From: Nectonema munidae
Lineage: Eukaryota > Nematomorpha > Nectonematoida > Nectonematidae
Assembly (NCBI GenBank): GCA_030549495.1
Contig: JAUIRK010001037.1
Span: 1 to 64,000 of the forward strand
Reading direction: 5' to 3'
Length of the DNA: 64,000 nt
Shown here: one piece after another, positions 23,151 to 35,379 of the stretch
How positions within the stretch are numbered: position 1 is the stretch's first letter
Layout: the number at the start of each line of letters is the position of its first letter
Position numbers and translations under genes: made by a program
Notes under the pieces: model-generated
What the model was told of the DNA's origin: nothing
The model's database searches: none
What the model saw: only the letters and a program-made list of their open reading frames with translations

Positions 23151-23871
23151 ATCGCTTCTTTCTAAACAATCACTGCTTGTAACATGCCTTGACATAAATA
23201 ATATTTTTAAACAAAAATTGTAACTTCTTCCTAAACAAACGCATTACTCTTCATAATTTACTCACTGTAATATCCTTAAAAGCAATTTTTATTTAAATAT
23301 GCAGATAATTGCTACTAACAAAGATAATTGCTACAAAACAATATCTACATAAAAAAAGAATCTCAAAAACGAAATAGCTCACGAATGAAGGAAAAGAATT
23401 ACACTGCAATGCCTTTTAAAAGTTGACTTCGAACACACAAGTTATATGCTGGCTCATGATCATAATCACGCAAGTAGTAAACTAGAATGTGATCTATTGG
23501 AAGACAAAAGCTTAGTAAAAAAGGAATCCCTCGATACAAAAGCTTCAATCACAAAGATACTTTTTCTGTTACAGAGAGCTTAAAGGTAGCAGTAGAAGCT
23601 TTTTAATGGACGCTAGCGTCAAAAAAACAGATATGCTCAACGTGCAAAAAATGGCCAAAAGAAACTAGAAATATAGAAGGATTTATTATTAACTCCGATA
23701 GTCTGCATGATAGTGGTCCAGAATTGTTTGTTTTTCCACTCAAGGAAATTTTAAGTGTTTAGCTTCGTGTGAAATAGTTTAATGGATGGAAAATTTAAAG
23801 TTTCACCGAAAATATGCATATAGGTTTACGTTATACATGTGTTGAAACAAGATTTTAACGTACCATTGGTT

Positions 23872-23988
23872 GGTATCTAACAAAAATCCCCACAACTAAA
23901 ATCCCCGAAAATTAAGGCACCAGTAACTTTAGTTTTCGGGGATTTTGGTAGCGGGGATTTTGGTTTCAGGGGATTTTGATTAGGAACC
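23872..23988. mobile_element. 117-base foldback element with 9-base target-site duplication
   Basis: The ends are GGTATCTAACAAAAATCCCC and, read inward from the right, GGTTCCTAATCAAAATCCCC, 17 of 20 alike. The flanks are CCATTGGTT (23863-23871) and CCATTGGTC (23989-23997), 8 of 9 alike. Inside, AAAATCCCCG phrases run toward a short centre so that the whole element can fold on itself. A 9-base duplication and GG ends fit Mutator-like miniature elements, but I know no named family with these ends. Confidence 0.85.
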
Positions 23989-24344
23989 CCATTGGTCTAC
24001 TGTTTAATGAAAAAGAAAAATAAAAGCTTCTATGAAAATTTACTAAATCTAATTGTATCCAAAGCAATTGCTTCAGTTTTCGGATCAAGATAAAAAAATT
24101 TTGTTGATGTTGAATTAGCAGTTATTAACAACGCTTTTGGAAATGAAGTTCCAATGAAAGGTTGTTTTTTAATTTAAATTGTAGATGAAAAATTCAAGAA
24201 CTTGGCCTTGTAACTAGGTAATTGTACAATTAAATTTTTTACAATCTATAAATTAGTTTAATATTAAAAAGTTTTATTTTCACATAAAACTTTTTAAAAT
24301 GCGCAATAAAAACTTCCATTTATTCAATTCTAGCTGAGTTCTAG

Positions 24345-24445
24345 TGGCCATTTCCATTTTTGCCAATTTCATTTGTATTTCTTCAATTTAGATTTCGCTT
24401 TTTTAGTTTGTCGTTTTCCGCGTTTCATTTCGTCTTTTTTCATTA
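24345..24445 (-). repeat. Worn phrase repeat block, right orientation
   Basis: A chain such as ggccatttccatttttgcca, then ttgtcgttttccgcgtttcatttcgtc (shown in part) has the spacing and wording of the reverse complement of the 22620-22690 block, with many changes. It may be an old right end of the same transposon group. Confidence 0.4.
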
Positions 24446-24847
24446 AAAAAAGTTATTTATTTAGTAAATTTTTTTATTAAAAAAAGTTGTTTAGTAAATT
24501 TTTGGGTTTAATTTACACTTTGATTCCTCAAAAAATGGGTAAAAAATAAAAAATAAGGGGAAAAGGGTAAAATGAGAAGAGAAAAAGATCAAGAGATGTG
24601 TTTTACTAAATTTTTCTCAATAATTAACCTCATAAATTTATATTCTTTTTTTCATTATAAACTTTTTAATTTTTAAATTATAATTTTTTAACATTATCAT
24701 ATTTTACTCCTAGATAACCTAAATTCATTTGTAGATTTTTATAAAATAATTTTAATTTTCGGTTCTCACACGCGCGCCCACACAAATATTGAAGAAATAT
24801 TTTTCTGTATGACGTGTTAGGAAACTCTTCTTTATTATGTAATAAAT

Positions 24848-24906
24848 ATTCCTATAAAACATAGCAGACTAGAAGATATCACTTTGCCATAAGAGCTGAC
24901 AAAATA
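24848..24906 (+). repeat. Direct repeat, copy 2
   Basis: Second copy of the segment at 23078-23150 (ataaaacatagcagactaga and onward to tgacaaaata), lacking five internal bases. Confidence 0.85.
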
Positions 24907-27900
24907 AATCAATCAATATATAAATTATATATATTTATTTATTAATAATATTTATCAAAAAGTGTTAGTTTTTAAAAGAATTATAAAATAATGATTTTAA
25001 AGTGATTTTAAATAGAAACGGTTGAACGCAGTTATAAAACTTAATTGTCATCTCCAATGTGTATACTACAGTGGTTTCTATTCTATAGTAAGGTTTTTAG
25101 AGGGTATCAAATGTTAATCTATCTAATTTCGTAAGTACTTTTATGTGGTGTAGGTGAAGTGACTTCAAATTAAGTTCATAGATCCGTACTTCAACTCAAA
25201 ATTTCACCCAAAATATTAATGTTTTTTAATTTTTCCATAGGATTTTAAAGTACACTTATACATAAAATATTTTCTGAAAAAAATAGGAAAAATTTCATTC
25301 AATTTTTTTAAAAAAAGTTGACATTTTTAACGCGATTTTTTTAAATTAAAATAAAATCATTTCTTTCTAATTTTTACATTTACTTATTCAAAATCGCTTA
25401 GATTTTATTTTAAAATTTTGAAAATTGTTGATATCTATTTTTGATTTAAAAAATTTTTTTTTAATTTTGTGTTAAAATTTATAAATTTGAAATTTGAAAT
25501 AGAACTTTATGCGAGAATTTTTTTAAAACATTTTAAACCATGCCTATTTTAAAGAGCATCCTTCTACCCGCATTTTGCATTTCGTTTCGTTTTTGAAAAA
25601 ATTTCTAAAATTTTTTTATAAGCCTTGGAACAATATGGACATTTTTGCTATTTTTCACTATATTTTAGCGTGTAAAATGAATAACTACATATTTTTTTTC
25701 AATTTTTTTGCATATTCATAAAATATATACCTAATATTTAAACATAATGCGTTGAAAAAATTTGATTTTTTTTTAATTTTTTGAAAAAATTGTAGGGCTC
25801 CACAAAATTTTTAAAAAATATTTTAGCACTTTTAACAAAAAAAAGGTATTATTTTCGTTTTGAGTTAATAAAATATTTTAAGTCATACTGCTCTCCTTAT
25901 TTTTATAGGCCAATTTATAACAAGTGATGCTTTTTTGCTTAGTGTTTACAATGGCTGTATACACTGGTCAACATTGTTGAGTTGTATTTAGATCACAAAA
26001 AGAAATGGTGGAGAAAAGTTTTGTTAAACCACAGTTTATCGCGCTGTCAGCATCATATTTTAGATAGAAAATTAAGACCCGTTTGGATATTTATTTTGAT
26101 AAAGATACAAAATTTCTTAATTTAAATTACAAATTTGTAGATGAAATAATAAAGGATTATATATATACTCCAGAATTATAAAACAATGATTTTAAAGTGA
26201 TTTTATATTTCTTTACACCTTATATTTTGGTTTTAGACTTTAGAAAGTGGCAAATTGCCAAACATAACCTTAAAACCTTTAAGGTTATTTTTTTTTTTTT
26301 ATAACCTTTATCAACAGGGCACAGTGCTTGTTGGAATTCTAGAGCAATATTTTCATTTCTTGCTAACTTATATATAGAAGTTTGTTAGTTGTAGCTACTT
26401 TTTAGCTTATGTGTGGCAAGAAATGCGGTTTTCGAATCAAAATACAGTTGTGAAACTTTTGAAACAATTTTTCTCTTTATTAAACAAACTAAGTGTAAAA
26501 AATGCTTAAAAAATCATTGGAGAAAGGAGCCTTATGTTATTGACATTCCACGTTCAAATTTCGTTGCTGATAAAACTCTTAGATAAAAATTATTTTTGTT
26601 TTTTAATTAAATTTGTTAAAATTTTGTATTTAAAGGATCTCTTTTTATTCTTGGGGGAACTTTTTTTAAAGGTAAGTAAAAATTTTTTTTTCTAATATGA
26701 AAAAACTCATCCAATTTTTAGAGGGGTAAACGAAAAAAAATTCATTACTCTAATATATATATAACATTTTTTTCAATTTTCCACTTTAACGACAATTTTT
26801 TAGATGATGAAAAAAGGTTTTCAAATTTTTTTTAATCAATTTCTACATTATTTTAGATTCTGAGTTTGATGGTGGTAATGGAATGACCTGAAATTAAGGT
26901 CAATAACCCGGATTTGAGAACGAAATTTGTTTTCATATGCAATTAAAGTAGACATGAAAAATAATAATTGTCAAAAAATTAAATTTTCCAGGATCCCTAC
27001 TTAAAAATCTGAATTTCAACATTTTGATAAAATTTTGTTCGAAAACTAAAATAATTTTCTTTTAATATTTTTATGTAAGAATGTTAGTTTTATATATTAC
27101 TGTAATATTTAAACTTTTTGAAAATATTCAGTTTTGATATGTTTTTTAAAATTTTCACTTTTTGGCGTTAATAAATGACGTAAAGTTGAAAATTTTAATA
27201 GAATTTTGTTAAAAATTAGAATGTTAAAATAAAAACAACGACCTCTTTTATTTTTTGTGCAATTTAATTCAGTGATTGATGCATAAAATTTTAAGCAAAA
27301 CGACGCCAAACAAGGGAAGTTTGAGAATTTTTTCGATCTTTTTAAATTTGATTAAAAATATAATTTTCTTTTATTTTTTTAAATAAATTACATATTTGTG
27401 TTCTAAATATATGAAAATATAAATAAATGTTGAATTTTTTTTAAAATTACTTTAGAAATTTTTAGGGTCGTTCTGCACATATCAAAATTTGAAAATTTTC
27501 GATTGGATAATATTTAGAAAATAATACATTGATGTTTCTCATTTTTAAATTAAAAGTGGTATAATATAGTGAATTTTAACATTAAATTTTAAATTTTTGA
27601 AAAAAAAAATTTTTTGTTTTTTTTTTTATTTTTGATTCCACCGTTTTACGTTAAAAATTAGCATGAAATACATGCTTTACTTCTTTTTAAGAAAATATTC
27701 ACAATTAAAAAAAATTTTCTTTAGATATTTAAAGATTAAGCTTACTTTTCTATACAATTTAGTTTACATTTTCATTATTCAAGTTTCCTGCAAAGAGTTA
27801 GACGTGAGAGTACACAAAAATGTTTAATTTAAAACTGATATTTATATTCAATTTTTACAAAAATAAAAAAAAAATTTCCTAATTTTTTTATACCAAATCA

Positions 27901-28984
27901 TGTTATATGGTTAAAATTTAAAGATTTTTTTTCACTTTTTCAAAAAAAAATTTTAATGACTCTTTTTTCATGCCCAAATTTAGTAAAAATGAAATTGAAA
28001 CAAATTCTTAACATTTTTTCAAAATATTTTTCCTTTTCAAATTATGCCCATCTAAAAGAACATCCTTTTACCTACATTTTTTTAAGAAGTAACTTATTTG
28101 AAAAAATATTTGAATGATTTTTTATCAGCCAATATAATACATATGCACAATACAATATGCACAATTTTCCTATTTTCAAGATATTTTAGTATGTAAAATT
28201 AATATTTACATTTTTTGAAAATTCATAAAATATACTTAAAATCCAAACATGCCAAGGTAAAAAAATTTCAAGAAAACGATTTTTATTTATTTTTTAAATT
28301 TATTAAGGTCATTTCGAAAAATTTCAAACTTATCTAATTTTAAATTTTAATATCTCATTTTAAAGGAAATTTTATCAGATTACGAAAATATATAAATAAA
28401 AAATTAAGAAGTCATTCGATTCATTTCAAAAAGGTTACATATTTGGAATCAGCTTATCAAACTCTATCAGAATATGTTTTAATATTTTTGACTTTTCAGC
28501 CCCTTTCACCGGGCTCAAAATTATGACTTCACATATATTTAACAAATATACAAGTTTTATACATTTTTAGAATCCTCTTAAAAATTGTTGATAACAACTT
28601 TATTTTACCATAAATCTTTTTCTTGAAAAAGTTTTCATGTATATGAGTATATATTATATTACGTGTTGGGCTTATTTTAACCAATGAAAAAATTCATTTG
28701 CATCAATAACATTTTACATTTTTCAAGTTATGGCTGATGCGTTTATTTATTCTTCTCAAGAAAGATAATAAATGTGTATGTTACTATTTCAAATCTATAT
28801 TTTTAATTTATTAATAAAACAAGATTTTTATTCAAGTTGTATTTTTAAATTTGTAATTTTGATTTCTATAAATTAATACACTTGTTAATACATTGTTAAG
28901 TTATTTTTATAAATGTAAAGTGTTAATAGATTTCTTTTAATTTTTTAATTGTTGGTTTCGCATCCAAACGAAAGAATAATCTTC

Positions 28985-29095
28985 CATAGGTGGACAGATG
29001 GTAATGATAGTCACGATTAGGAATCGAACCCAGACAATTTGGATCCTACTATAAATCCTACGCCAGGCCTGTCGGTAAATCCTAGGATCGTAAGC
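28985..29095 (-). repeat. Possible tRNA-derived SINE
   Basis: On the minus strand, CTGGCGTAGGATTTATAG is followed about 30 bases later by GGGTTCGATTCCTAATC. The second part is a good RNA polymerase III B box and the first a tolerable A box. No paired acceptor stem is present, so it is not a tRNA gene. The block is richer in G and C than its surroundings. A SINE head is the simplest reading. Confidence 0.4.
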
Positions 29096-29699
29096 GAAGC
29101 ATACACATTATAACATTTTTGCCGATTTTTCAGGTTTAACGTCAATATTTGCATGATAAAATGGATTTTGATTTTTTTAATCGATATGTGCATTATTTTG
29201 TATTCTGAGTTTGATAGTCGTGATGATATGCCCTGAAGTTGAGGTCATTAACCTGAATCTGAGAACATAAATTGGATTCAAAAACTAAAATTTCTAATTT
29301 TTTTCAAAAATTATAGGCTTAAAATAAAAAAACCTCTCATTTAGTTTTTTGCACAACAATTTACATTTGATTAAAAATATAAAACACTTTTATTAATAAT
29401 TATATATTTGTGTTCTACATATATGATAATATAAATAAATAGTGAACAATTTTTTAGTTATTTTAGATATTTTTAGGATCGCTCCTCACAAATCAGAATT
29501 TGGACATATTTGATTGGCTATATTTAGAAAATAATATAGTTATATTCCTAATTTTTACAATGTGTATAGATTAAATTTTAACATAAAACATAAATTTAAA
29601 AAAAAAGTTTTTTTGTTTTCCATTTCACCTTTTTGAAGTTAAAATTGCACTCAAGCAGCGCAAATAAATTAGCCCTTTTTTGATTTTATATGCATAATG

Positions 29700-30002
29700 T
29701 ATATAGTGAAAAATGTATTAAAATGTATAGAAATTTTCTTTGCGTGGATGTACAATTGTACATAGGAAGTATAGGAAAAGTTGTGTAAGATAGAGTATTA
29801 ATTCACGTATTCAATGTACACGTGTAGATAAGAAAATTTTCATTGTAAGGTATAGAAATTTAGTTAACATGGATGTACAATGTACATAGCAAGTATAGAG
29901 AAAAATGTATTAAAATGTATAGAAAATTTCATTTACATGGATGTACATAGGAAGTATAGGAAACGTTGTGTAAGATAGAGTATTAATTCACGTACACGAT
30001 TA
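29700..30002 (+). repeat. Tandem repeat with a unit of about 200 bases
   Basis: Two nearly identical stretches start at about 29707 and 29908: aaaaatgtattaaaatgtat, then ggatgtac...cataggaagtatagg, then gttgtgtaagatagagtatt and aattcacgta. Between them lies a partial third copy (ggtatagaaattt...gcaagtatagag). The copies are far more alike than the A-B-C blocks around them, so this is a younger expansion. Confidence 0.85.
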
Positions 30003-30194
30003 ATTTAAAGCTGATATTTAAATTCAATTTTTACAAAAATAAGAAATTTTTTGCCTCATTCTTTTGCAAGAAATTGCAAGATTCTTTTTAAATCAGAAAT
30101 GAAATTCTGACTCATTTCAAACATTTCCTCAAAACATTGTGTAAAATTGAAAAAAAATAAAAGGGTAAAATTTTAAGTTATATACTTTTATTTT

Positions 30195-30278
30195 CCTGAG
30201 CATTTTAGTTTTAAGGCGTTTTGGTTTTCGGAGTTTTGGTTCCGGAGGTTTTGATTTCGGGCGTTTTGACTATGAACC
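30195..30278 (-). repeat. Phrase repeat block, right end
   Basis: Reads ggcgttttggttttcggagt, then ttttggttccggaggttttg and atttcgggcgttttgactat before GAACC. This is the reverse complement of the left block pattern at 22620-22690 and ends in the same kind of terminus as the short element at 23988. It is the clearest right end of the group in the window. Confidence 0.65.
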
Positions 30279-30287
30279 GTAATTTTA

Positions 30288-32740
30288 ATATAATGTAACA
30301 ATACCACATATCACGATGTTACCTAATTATTATTATTATGATTTAAGTTCTTTAAGTGTTTTTTGGTTACTAGAAGAAATAACAAGTTATTAAAAATTTT
30401 ATATTATAAGTTAATTAAAAACATTGATAAATTTAGTTGAAGAAATTCGATTTAAATTTTTCAAAAAAATATATTCGTTTGAAAAATGTTTTTACCTGAC
30501 AAACATAGAGAGGTCTATTTTCATAAGATCTTCCTATTTCTATCAAGTTAAGAAAATTGTACGTTTGATTCAATTGATACAACCATCTGTATACCTAATA
30601 AAATATAGAGATAAAAAGGTTGGTTCTATCGCTAGATAAAAATAAATCGTTCGACTACTCCAATCAAGAGTACATATTTACTTTATTGCATTCGATAAAC
30701 CAATTTCATAACATATGTAGATATAAAATGGGGCTAAGTCATCCATCATGATCAATGAATAAATTTCATAACGTTATAACCTTTCCCATTTTATTTGTTG
30801 CAAGAAAGGTTGAGAATGATTCTTATTCTTTTTTCTATCTCTATGTTCTGCTAAATCTTGTATGACTCGCAAATGTAGCACAAAGAAGAATATTCAATGA
30901 TGACAAAAAAGGACTTTGTGATTCAATAAACAATTAATCTCTGAATAAGGAATATGCCATTTTCTTTATTTCTTTTGTTAAAACAACTGGAATTAATGAA
31001 AATTTTACGTTTCAGAGTTCTTACTTAGAAAAAAATTATGTAAAATGAGATGAGTTAGAATATGCGTGTTGAATCACATAAACCTAGTTTTGTGACGAAT
31101 GAAAGTTTTCCACGGCATGCTTCTTAATTGTATAGCCACATCCTCATCTTTAACGGCATAATTTACAATCATACTAAGTTCTTCTTTTTACCTCAACATA
31201 TTGTTGATCTGGTAAGACCATGGGATAGAACAAAAAATCGAGCAATAGTATAGAAAGTATACAAAGCATACGTCTTTTAGTCATATTACTATATATCTTA
31301 TTTAAAAGATCAATGAAATTTAAAAATCCTACTTTCGGTCCAAAGGCGTATTTAAGGGGCGGGAAAAGATACTTTTGGTGTTTTCGCAGATGGTGATTAA
31401 AATTATTGGGGGTCGTTTTCCGTGTCCAAACGTTTAAGAGATTGGTAGATATATTAAATTTAGTGGTGTTTTTAACGCATACGTAGTTAGCCAAGGGTCG
31501 TGTTGTTTCTTACTACAAAAAAAATGTAGGTAATTAAGTGATACGACCAACTAAAGGGTAATCAAATACTTCGCAACGATATATAAATACTATTTTTTAT
31601 TGTATTTATTTGTATTTTCTAAGGCATTCTTTATTTTATTCTAGATATTTATTACCTGTAAATAGATCGCGAACAAACTTGGCCAACGTGGGCGTTGGAT
31701 CACTGACAAATGGAAAAAGGTATATGGCAATGTACACACGATTTTTGGCTCATGCCACCAGAAAAAGTCCACAAGAAGAGAATTTTACAAATTTATTGGA
31801 AGCGAGGAAGAAGTAATGCAAAGGTTGCGCAACAGATCAGTGAATGTCCTGGAGAGTCGTGAATCGGCATTAAGTCAGTCGGTACTGCATGAATAAAGGA
31901 AGCAAAGCTTTTCATGCAATAATACAAGGCCTATGTAATCTGAAGTTATTCAACATAAAGTAATCACTTCATCATGCGAGTAATCAAAGAAGAGGAATAG
32001 AGTTAGACAGGAGCTTCTTTCGCAAATAGATTCCCGACCAAAATATTCGTAAGAAAAGTGTTGGATCACCTTTTTAAAAATGCCTTAAAATGTGTTGGAT
32101 GGCACAAATTGGAGCAATTTTGAAAGGCAGAGATGATCCAAGAAATTAATGCTAGTCTCTATTCAAAATTCAAGGTTATGAGACATATGTAAGATGTGTG
32201 GAAAGAAAGTACACAACTGTCGCACTAATGCTAGGCGTGACGTGGTACACATGTTACCGTTTTCATACGTAGATCGACAGCTGAAATAAGATATACTTGA
32301 AATTGTAAGAAGCGACACATTTTTGGTACGCGAAACAATGTATCGCATCTGTTCCATCTGGAAATAAGCTCGCTTATATTGAATATCTGGTGACTTGATT
32401 TGAGTTTTATTTTTGTGGATATATTTTGTTCGATTGCAAGATCTTTTCTAGTATGTTTATACTTTCTATAAAATAGAAAGCACGTGCCTATCCATAAGTA
32501 TGTGTGGGTGTGTATGAATGTGCGCCTTTTAGAAGCCTCTGTGGGCTGTAGAAAATTGTCGGCAGCTGTCCCGCTTCGCATTTTATTAATAATTTACATG
32601 CGTTCAACAGCAATTTATAAATTTACACTTCCACAGACCAGCCTTGCAATTTTTAATGCACACCCGCAACGCCCGGCAATCTTACTCTTCATTATTCGGC
32701 GTAACAAAAGATGATTAAAAAAGCCTGCAATAATTATTCA
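30288..32740. other. Intronic stretch, nothing recognised
   Basis: Mixed AT-rich and more balanced sequence. Short frames, such as the one at 31610-31816 (plus) and those at 32230-32580 (minus) and 32484-32714 (plus), match nothing I know. The missing EGR-type exon of the carboxypeptidase should lie somewhere between 22.1 and 38.3 kb, but I did not find it here. Confidence 0.4.
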
Positions 32741-32743
32741 ACT

Positions 32744-32849
32744 ACAGTAAGGGCGGAACAGATCTTATTAACCAGAGGAATGGATACAACACCCCAAACT
32801 ACAAAATGGACGTCTAAAATATGGAGTTATATTCTAGATACTTCTAGAG
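32744..32849 (+). pseudogene. piggyBac transposase fragment cut by a hAT
   Basis: In one frame SKGGTDLINQRNGYNTP matches the conserved KGG.D..DQ block of piggyBac transposases; in the next, TTPQTTKWTSKIWSYILDTS matches the block that follows. A shift lies between them. The sense breaks off at 32849, exactly where a hAT-type terminus begins. Nothing after that hAT clearly continues the piggyBac protein. Confidence 0.75.
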
Positions 32850-34560
32850 CAGCGGTTGTTAACCTTTTTCATCGTATTACCCCTAAGACCTTCAAATAAA
32901 TAAGCATGACCCCTAAGCTAATAATAAGATGACTTTTTATAGGCTTTCACTACGCATAAAAATAGAAAAAATATTTAAAATAATACAAGTAATGATAAAA
33001 TTAAAATCTATAAAGCAATGAAAAATTAAACAAAATTTACTCTGCCTCAATGGGAAGGCTGGTACCTTTTTGCAGCCAAACCTTTATCAAAGCGTGGAGC
33101 AATGCTTGTGAGAACTAAGTGAGTGCATGCATAGAAAGAATAGGATGTTCACTTTTTAATTTTGCCCAAAATGTTGAAAGTTCTTGTTTAGATAAGTTTT
33201 AACTGAGTATCTTCACGAATTTTAAGAAATTCTACCTTAGCAGCAACATCAGTGTCATTGATGGTATTCTTGCTCACTAAAAAGGGCCTATAAATCCACA
33301 TGTCAGTGCAACGGTCATTGAATCCTGGAAAGTAGCTTTCAATTGATTAAGTCATTATTGCTAAAAGATTAGATGATACTGCATCCGGTTTCTGGTGAAG
33401 AATTTGAAATAGTTGTCATCAGAAGAAAAAAGGTAGCGTCACCATCCTAAACTCGTTTTTGATAAAATTGTAACTTAGACTTAAACGCTGCCAGTTTGTC
33501 AAGAACCGTGGGCATCATTTAGAGATTTCCCTGAAGAGAAATTTTGAAAGAATTTATCTCAGAGAAGAAATCAGCGAGGTAAGCAATCTTAGATGCAAAA
33601 AGATCGTCTTTTATTTTTTCATAAAAAAAAATTCTTTGTACAAACTTGTTCCAGCATTATTGTTATTTGTTCTCGAAGTTGCAATACTCTATTCAAAACT
33701 TTAACACGCAAAAACCATCGTACCTCCGTGTGAAAAAAACAGAAAAATCAGCATCACAAAACGTTTTAAATACTCTTGAAGTAGTAGCGCTCTTTCTGTA
33801 GGAAGTTGAAATGGAAGGCTTTTCATTGCCAACGCATAACGATGAATCATAGGTTTTAAACCCGGATTTGCAACCAATCATAGAATAAGCCCTATCTGTA
33901 CACAAACCAACAAGGTCTTTCCAACTAAAGGCGTGTTTGAAGAAAGCTTTCTAGAATTTTGACAAGGTTACGAACATAAACAAGAAGTTGAGAGCACGAT
34001 GCAACATCTGTAGACTAATCTAGTTACAAAGAATAATTTGGGCTACACTTTACAGCACTCACAACTTGCAGTAAAATATCTTCACTCATGTCTGAAATAC
34101 GACATTTAATTGTATCATTCGATAGGGAAATTGCTTTTAACTCTTTTGTTTGATGTTCTCCAGAATTGTCGTGGTGGCTTCTAAAGTTCGAAGTCGTGGT
34201 GGTTCTTTCCATATATCCTTTATAATCAGTTCTTGCCCAGTAAGATGAGGTTTTTTAGTCTGCGCAATTATAAGGCAATTTTATATGATGCCTCCAACGC
34301 TGCTCAAAATGACGAGGAAGCAATACGACTGGCTTTCAAAGAAACTTCTTTTTCTTGAAAGCTTTCGTTCATCTGTTGACTGTGAAGAGATTCAAAAAGC
34401 ATAATTAGCTTGTTTGGTTTCATACTCTCATTACTCAAAACATTGGCACAAATAACGCATTGCGACTTAACCATAGAGTTTTGAAGAATACTTGTGAATC
34501 ACATCTTGAGAAAAGCTTCATTGTATATGGTTTTTTCCATGAAAACAGAAAAGGATATGA
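32850..34560 (-). mobile_element. Degenerate hAT element, minus strand
   Basis: Its 3' terminus on the plus-strand left is CAGCGGTTGTTAACC, followed by the 'cccctaag' phrases usual for these elements. Minus-strand protein blocks include LSNDTIKCRISDMSEDIL (near 34100), TDRAYSMIGCKSGF (near 33870) and SLQGNL with KLAAFKSKLQF (near 33500). The order is that of ZBED5-like hAT transposases, with many stops and shifts. The 5' end is not recognised; sense fades near 34560. This copy is older than the hATs at 18.0 and 61.0 kb. Confidence 0.75.
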
Positions 34561-35379
34561 GCAAAAAATATAATTTAGCTAAAAAAATTACCTGATATAA
34601 AAATTAAATAAAAATCAACAATATATTCCTTGAGTAGAAGACATGTGAAGATTTTATATACGTGAACTGGTAATGTTGCTGCATCCGTGTATGAATGTGA
34701 ACGTTGGAAATACTTTCAACGAATGGAATGTGAAATAGAATTGGAATGACATTTGAAGAGCATGATATTCTTTATAAGCATATGTGCATGTAGATGATGA
34801 AGAGTTTTCAGCACACGGGCATAATATGCTTTAGAGATGTATCGGATAATGCGGATGATGCGCAAAATTTTTTACATACGCTTTACATCCATTTTGTTTA
34901 AAAGAGACAAGGTCCAACGTGTTATAAGTAATTTTACGGTATAACGATTCGAATAGCAAAGGTTACTCAAAAACTTTTTCGCAGATACATCGAGGAAGAT
35001 TTAGATTTTCACAATGGTCGATGCAGACCGCTTATAAAAGCAAAAACAATTGTGATAAATAACTTCTTGGCGTGGTTTTTATATCATGCCCTTTGCACAT
35101 TACGCATCACAGTTGCTTTTTCTGTGTCTTCTCATTCCTCTCGTACGATATCGGTATTTTATTCACGAAGTCTCTAGTTACGAGAATTGTACATTTTTCA
35201 TGATTTCAATAGAATTCATGTCTTTATTATATGAAACCGTACACGCGTCTTTACTATTGATGAGGAAAATAAGAATAATGTTATATACCCAATAAACAAA
35301 AATGTTTATGACATGCTTCATTGATGGTATTTATTATGTTTTACTCATTCACTTTCATCATCCATCATATACTTCTGCT
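34561..35379. other. Intronic sequence without recognised features
   Basis: Between the worn hAT and the second piggyBac. No coding sense or repeat was identified. Confidence 0.4.

Larger units (their letters stand above)
25480..30065. repeat. Old A-B-C-A'-B'-C' duplication, period about 2.2-2.5 kb
   Basis: Three non-coding blocks occur in the same order twice. A is at about 25480-25800 and A' at 28020-28290 (shared: catccttctacc, attcataaaatata). B is at 26855-27600 and B' at 29195-29590 (shared: attctgagtttgat, gagaac, atatttgtgttcta, aaataaat). C is at 27815-27900 and C' at 29998-30060 (shared: ctgatattta, attcaatttttacaaaaata). Divergence is high, so this is an ancient tandem duplication or two copies of an unknown long AT-rich repeat. 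No coding sense. Confidence 0.7.
22620..30278. mobile_element. Possible large non-autonomous element with phrase-like inverted ends
   Basis: The left edge reads GGTGCCAGGTCAAAACGGCC and the right edge, read inward, GGTTCATAGTCAAAACGCCC. Both continue as runs of short phrases (GAAACCAAAACGCC and similar). The flanking nonamers GTACTTTTT (22611-22619) and GTAATTTTA (30279-30287) agree at 7 of 9 places, which would fit a 9-base duplication as in Mutator-like elements. The 7.7 kb between has no coding sense. The pairing of these two ends is inference: the left end could instead pair with the worn reverse-oriented phrases at 24345-24445. Confidence 0.35.

Noticed and set aside
28985-29095. A true tRNA gene
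   Set aside because: A B box is present, but no acceptor stem or anticodon arm pairs; a SINE is more likely.
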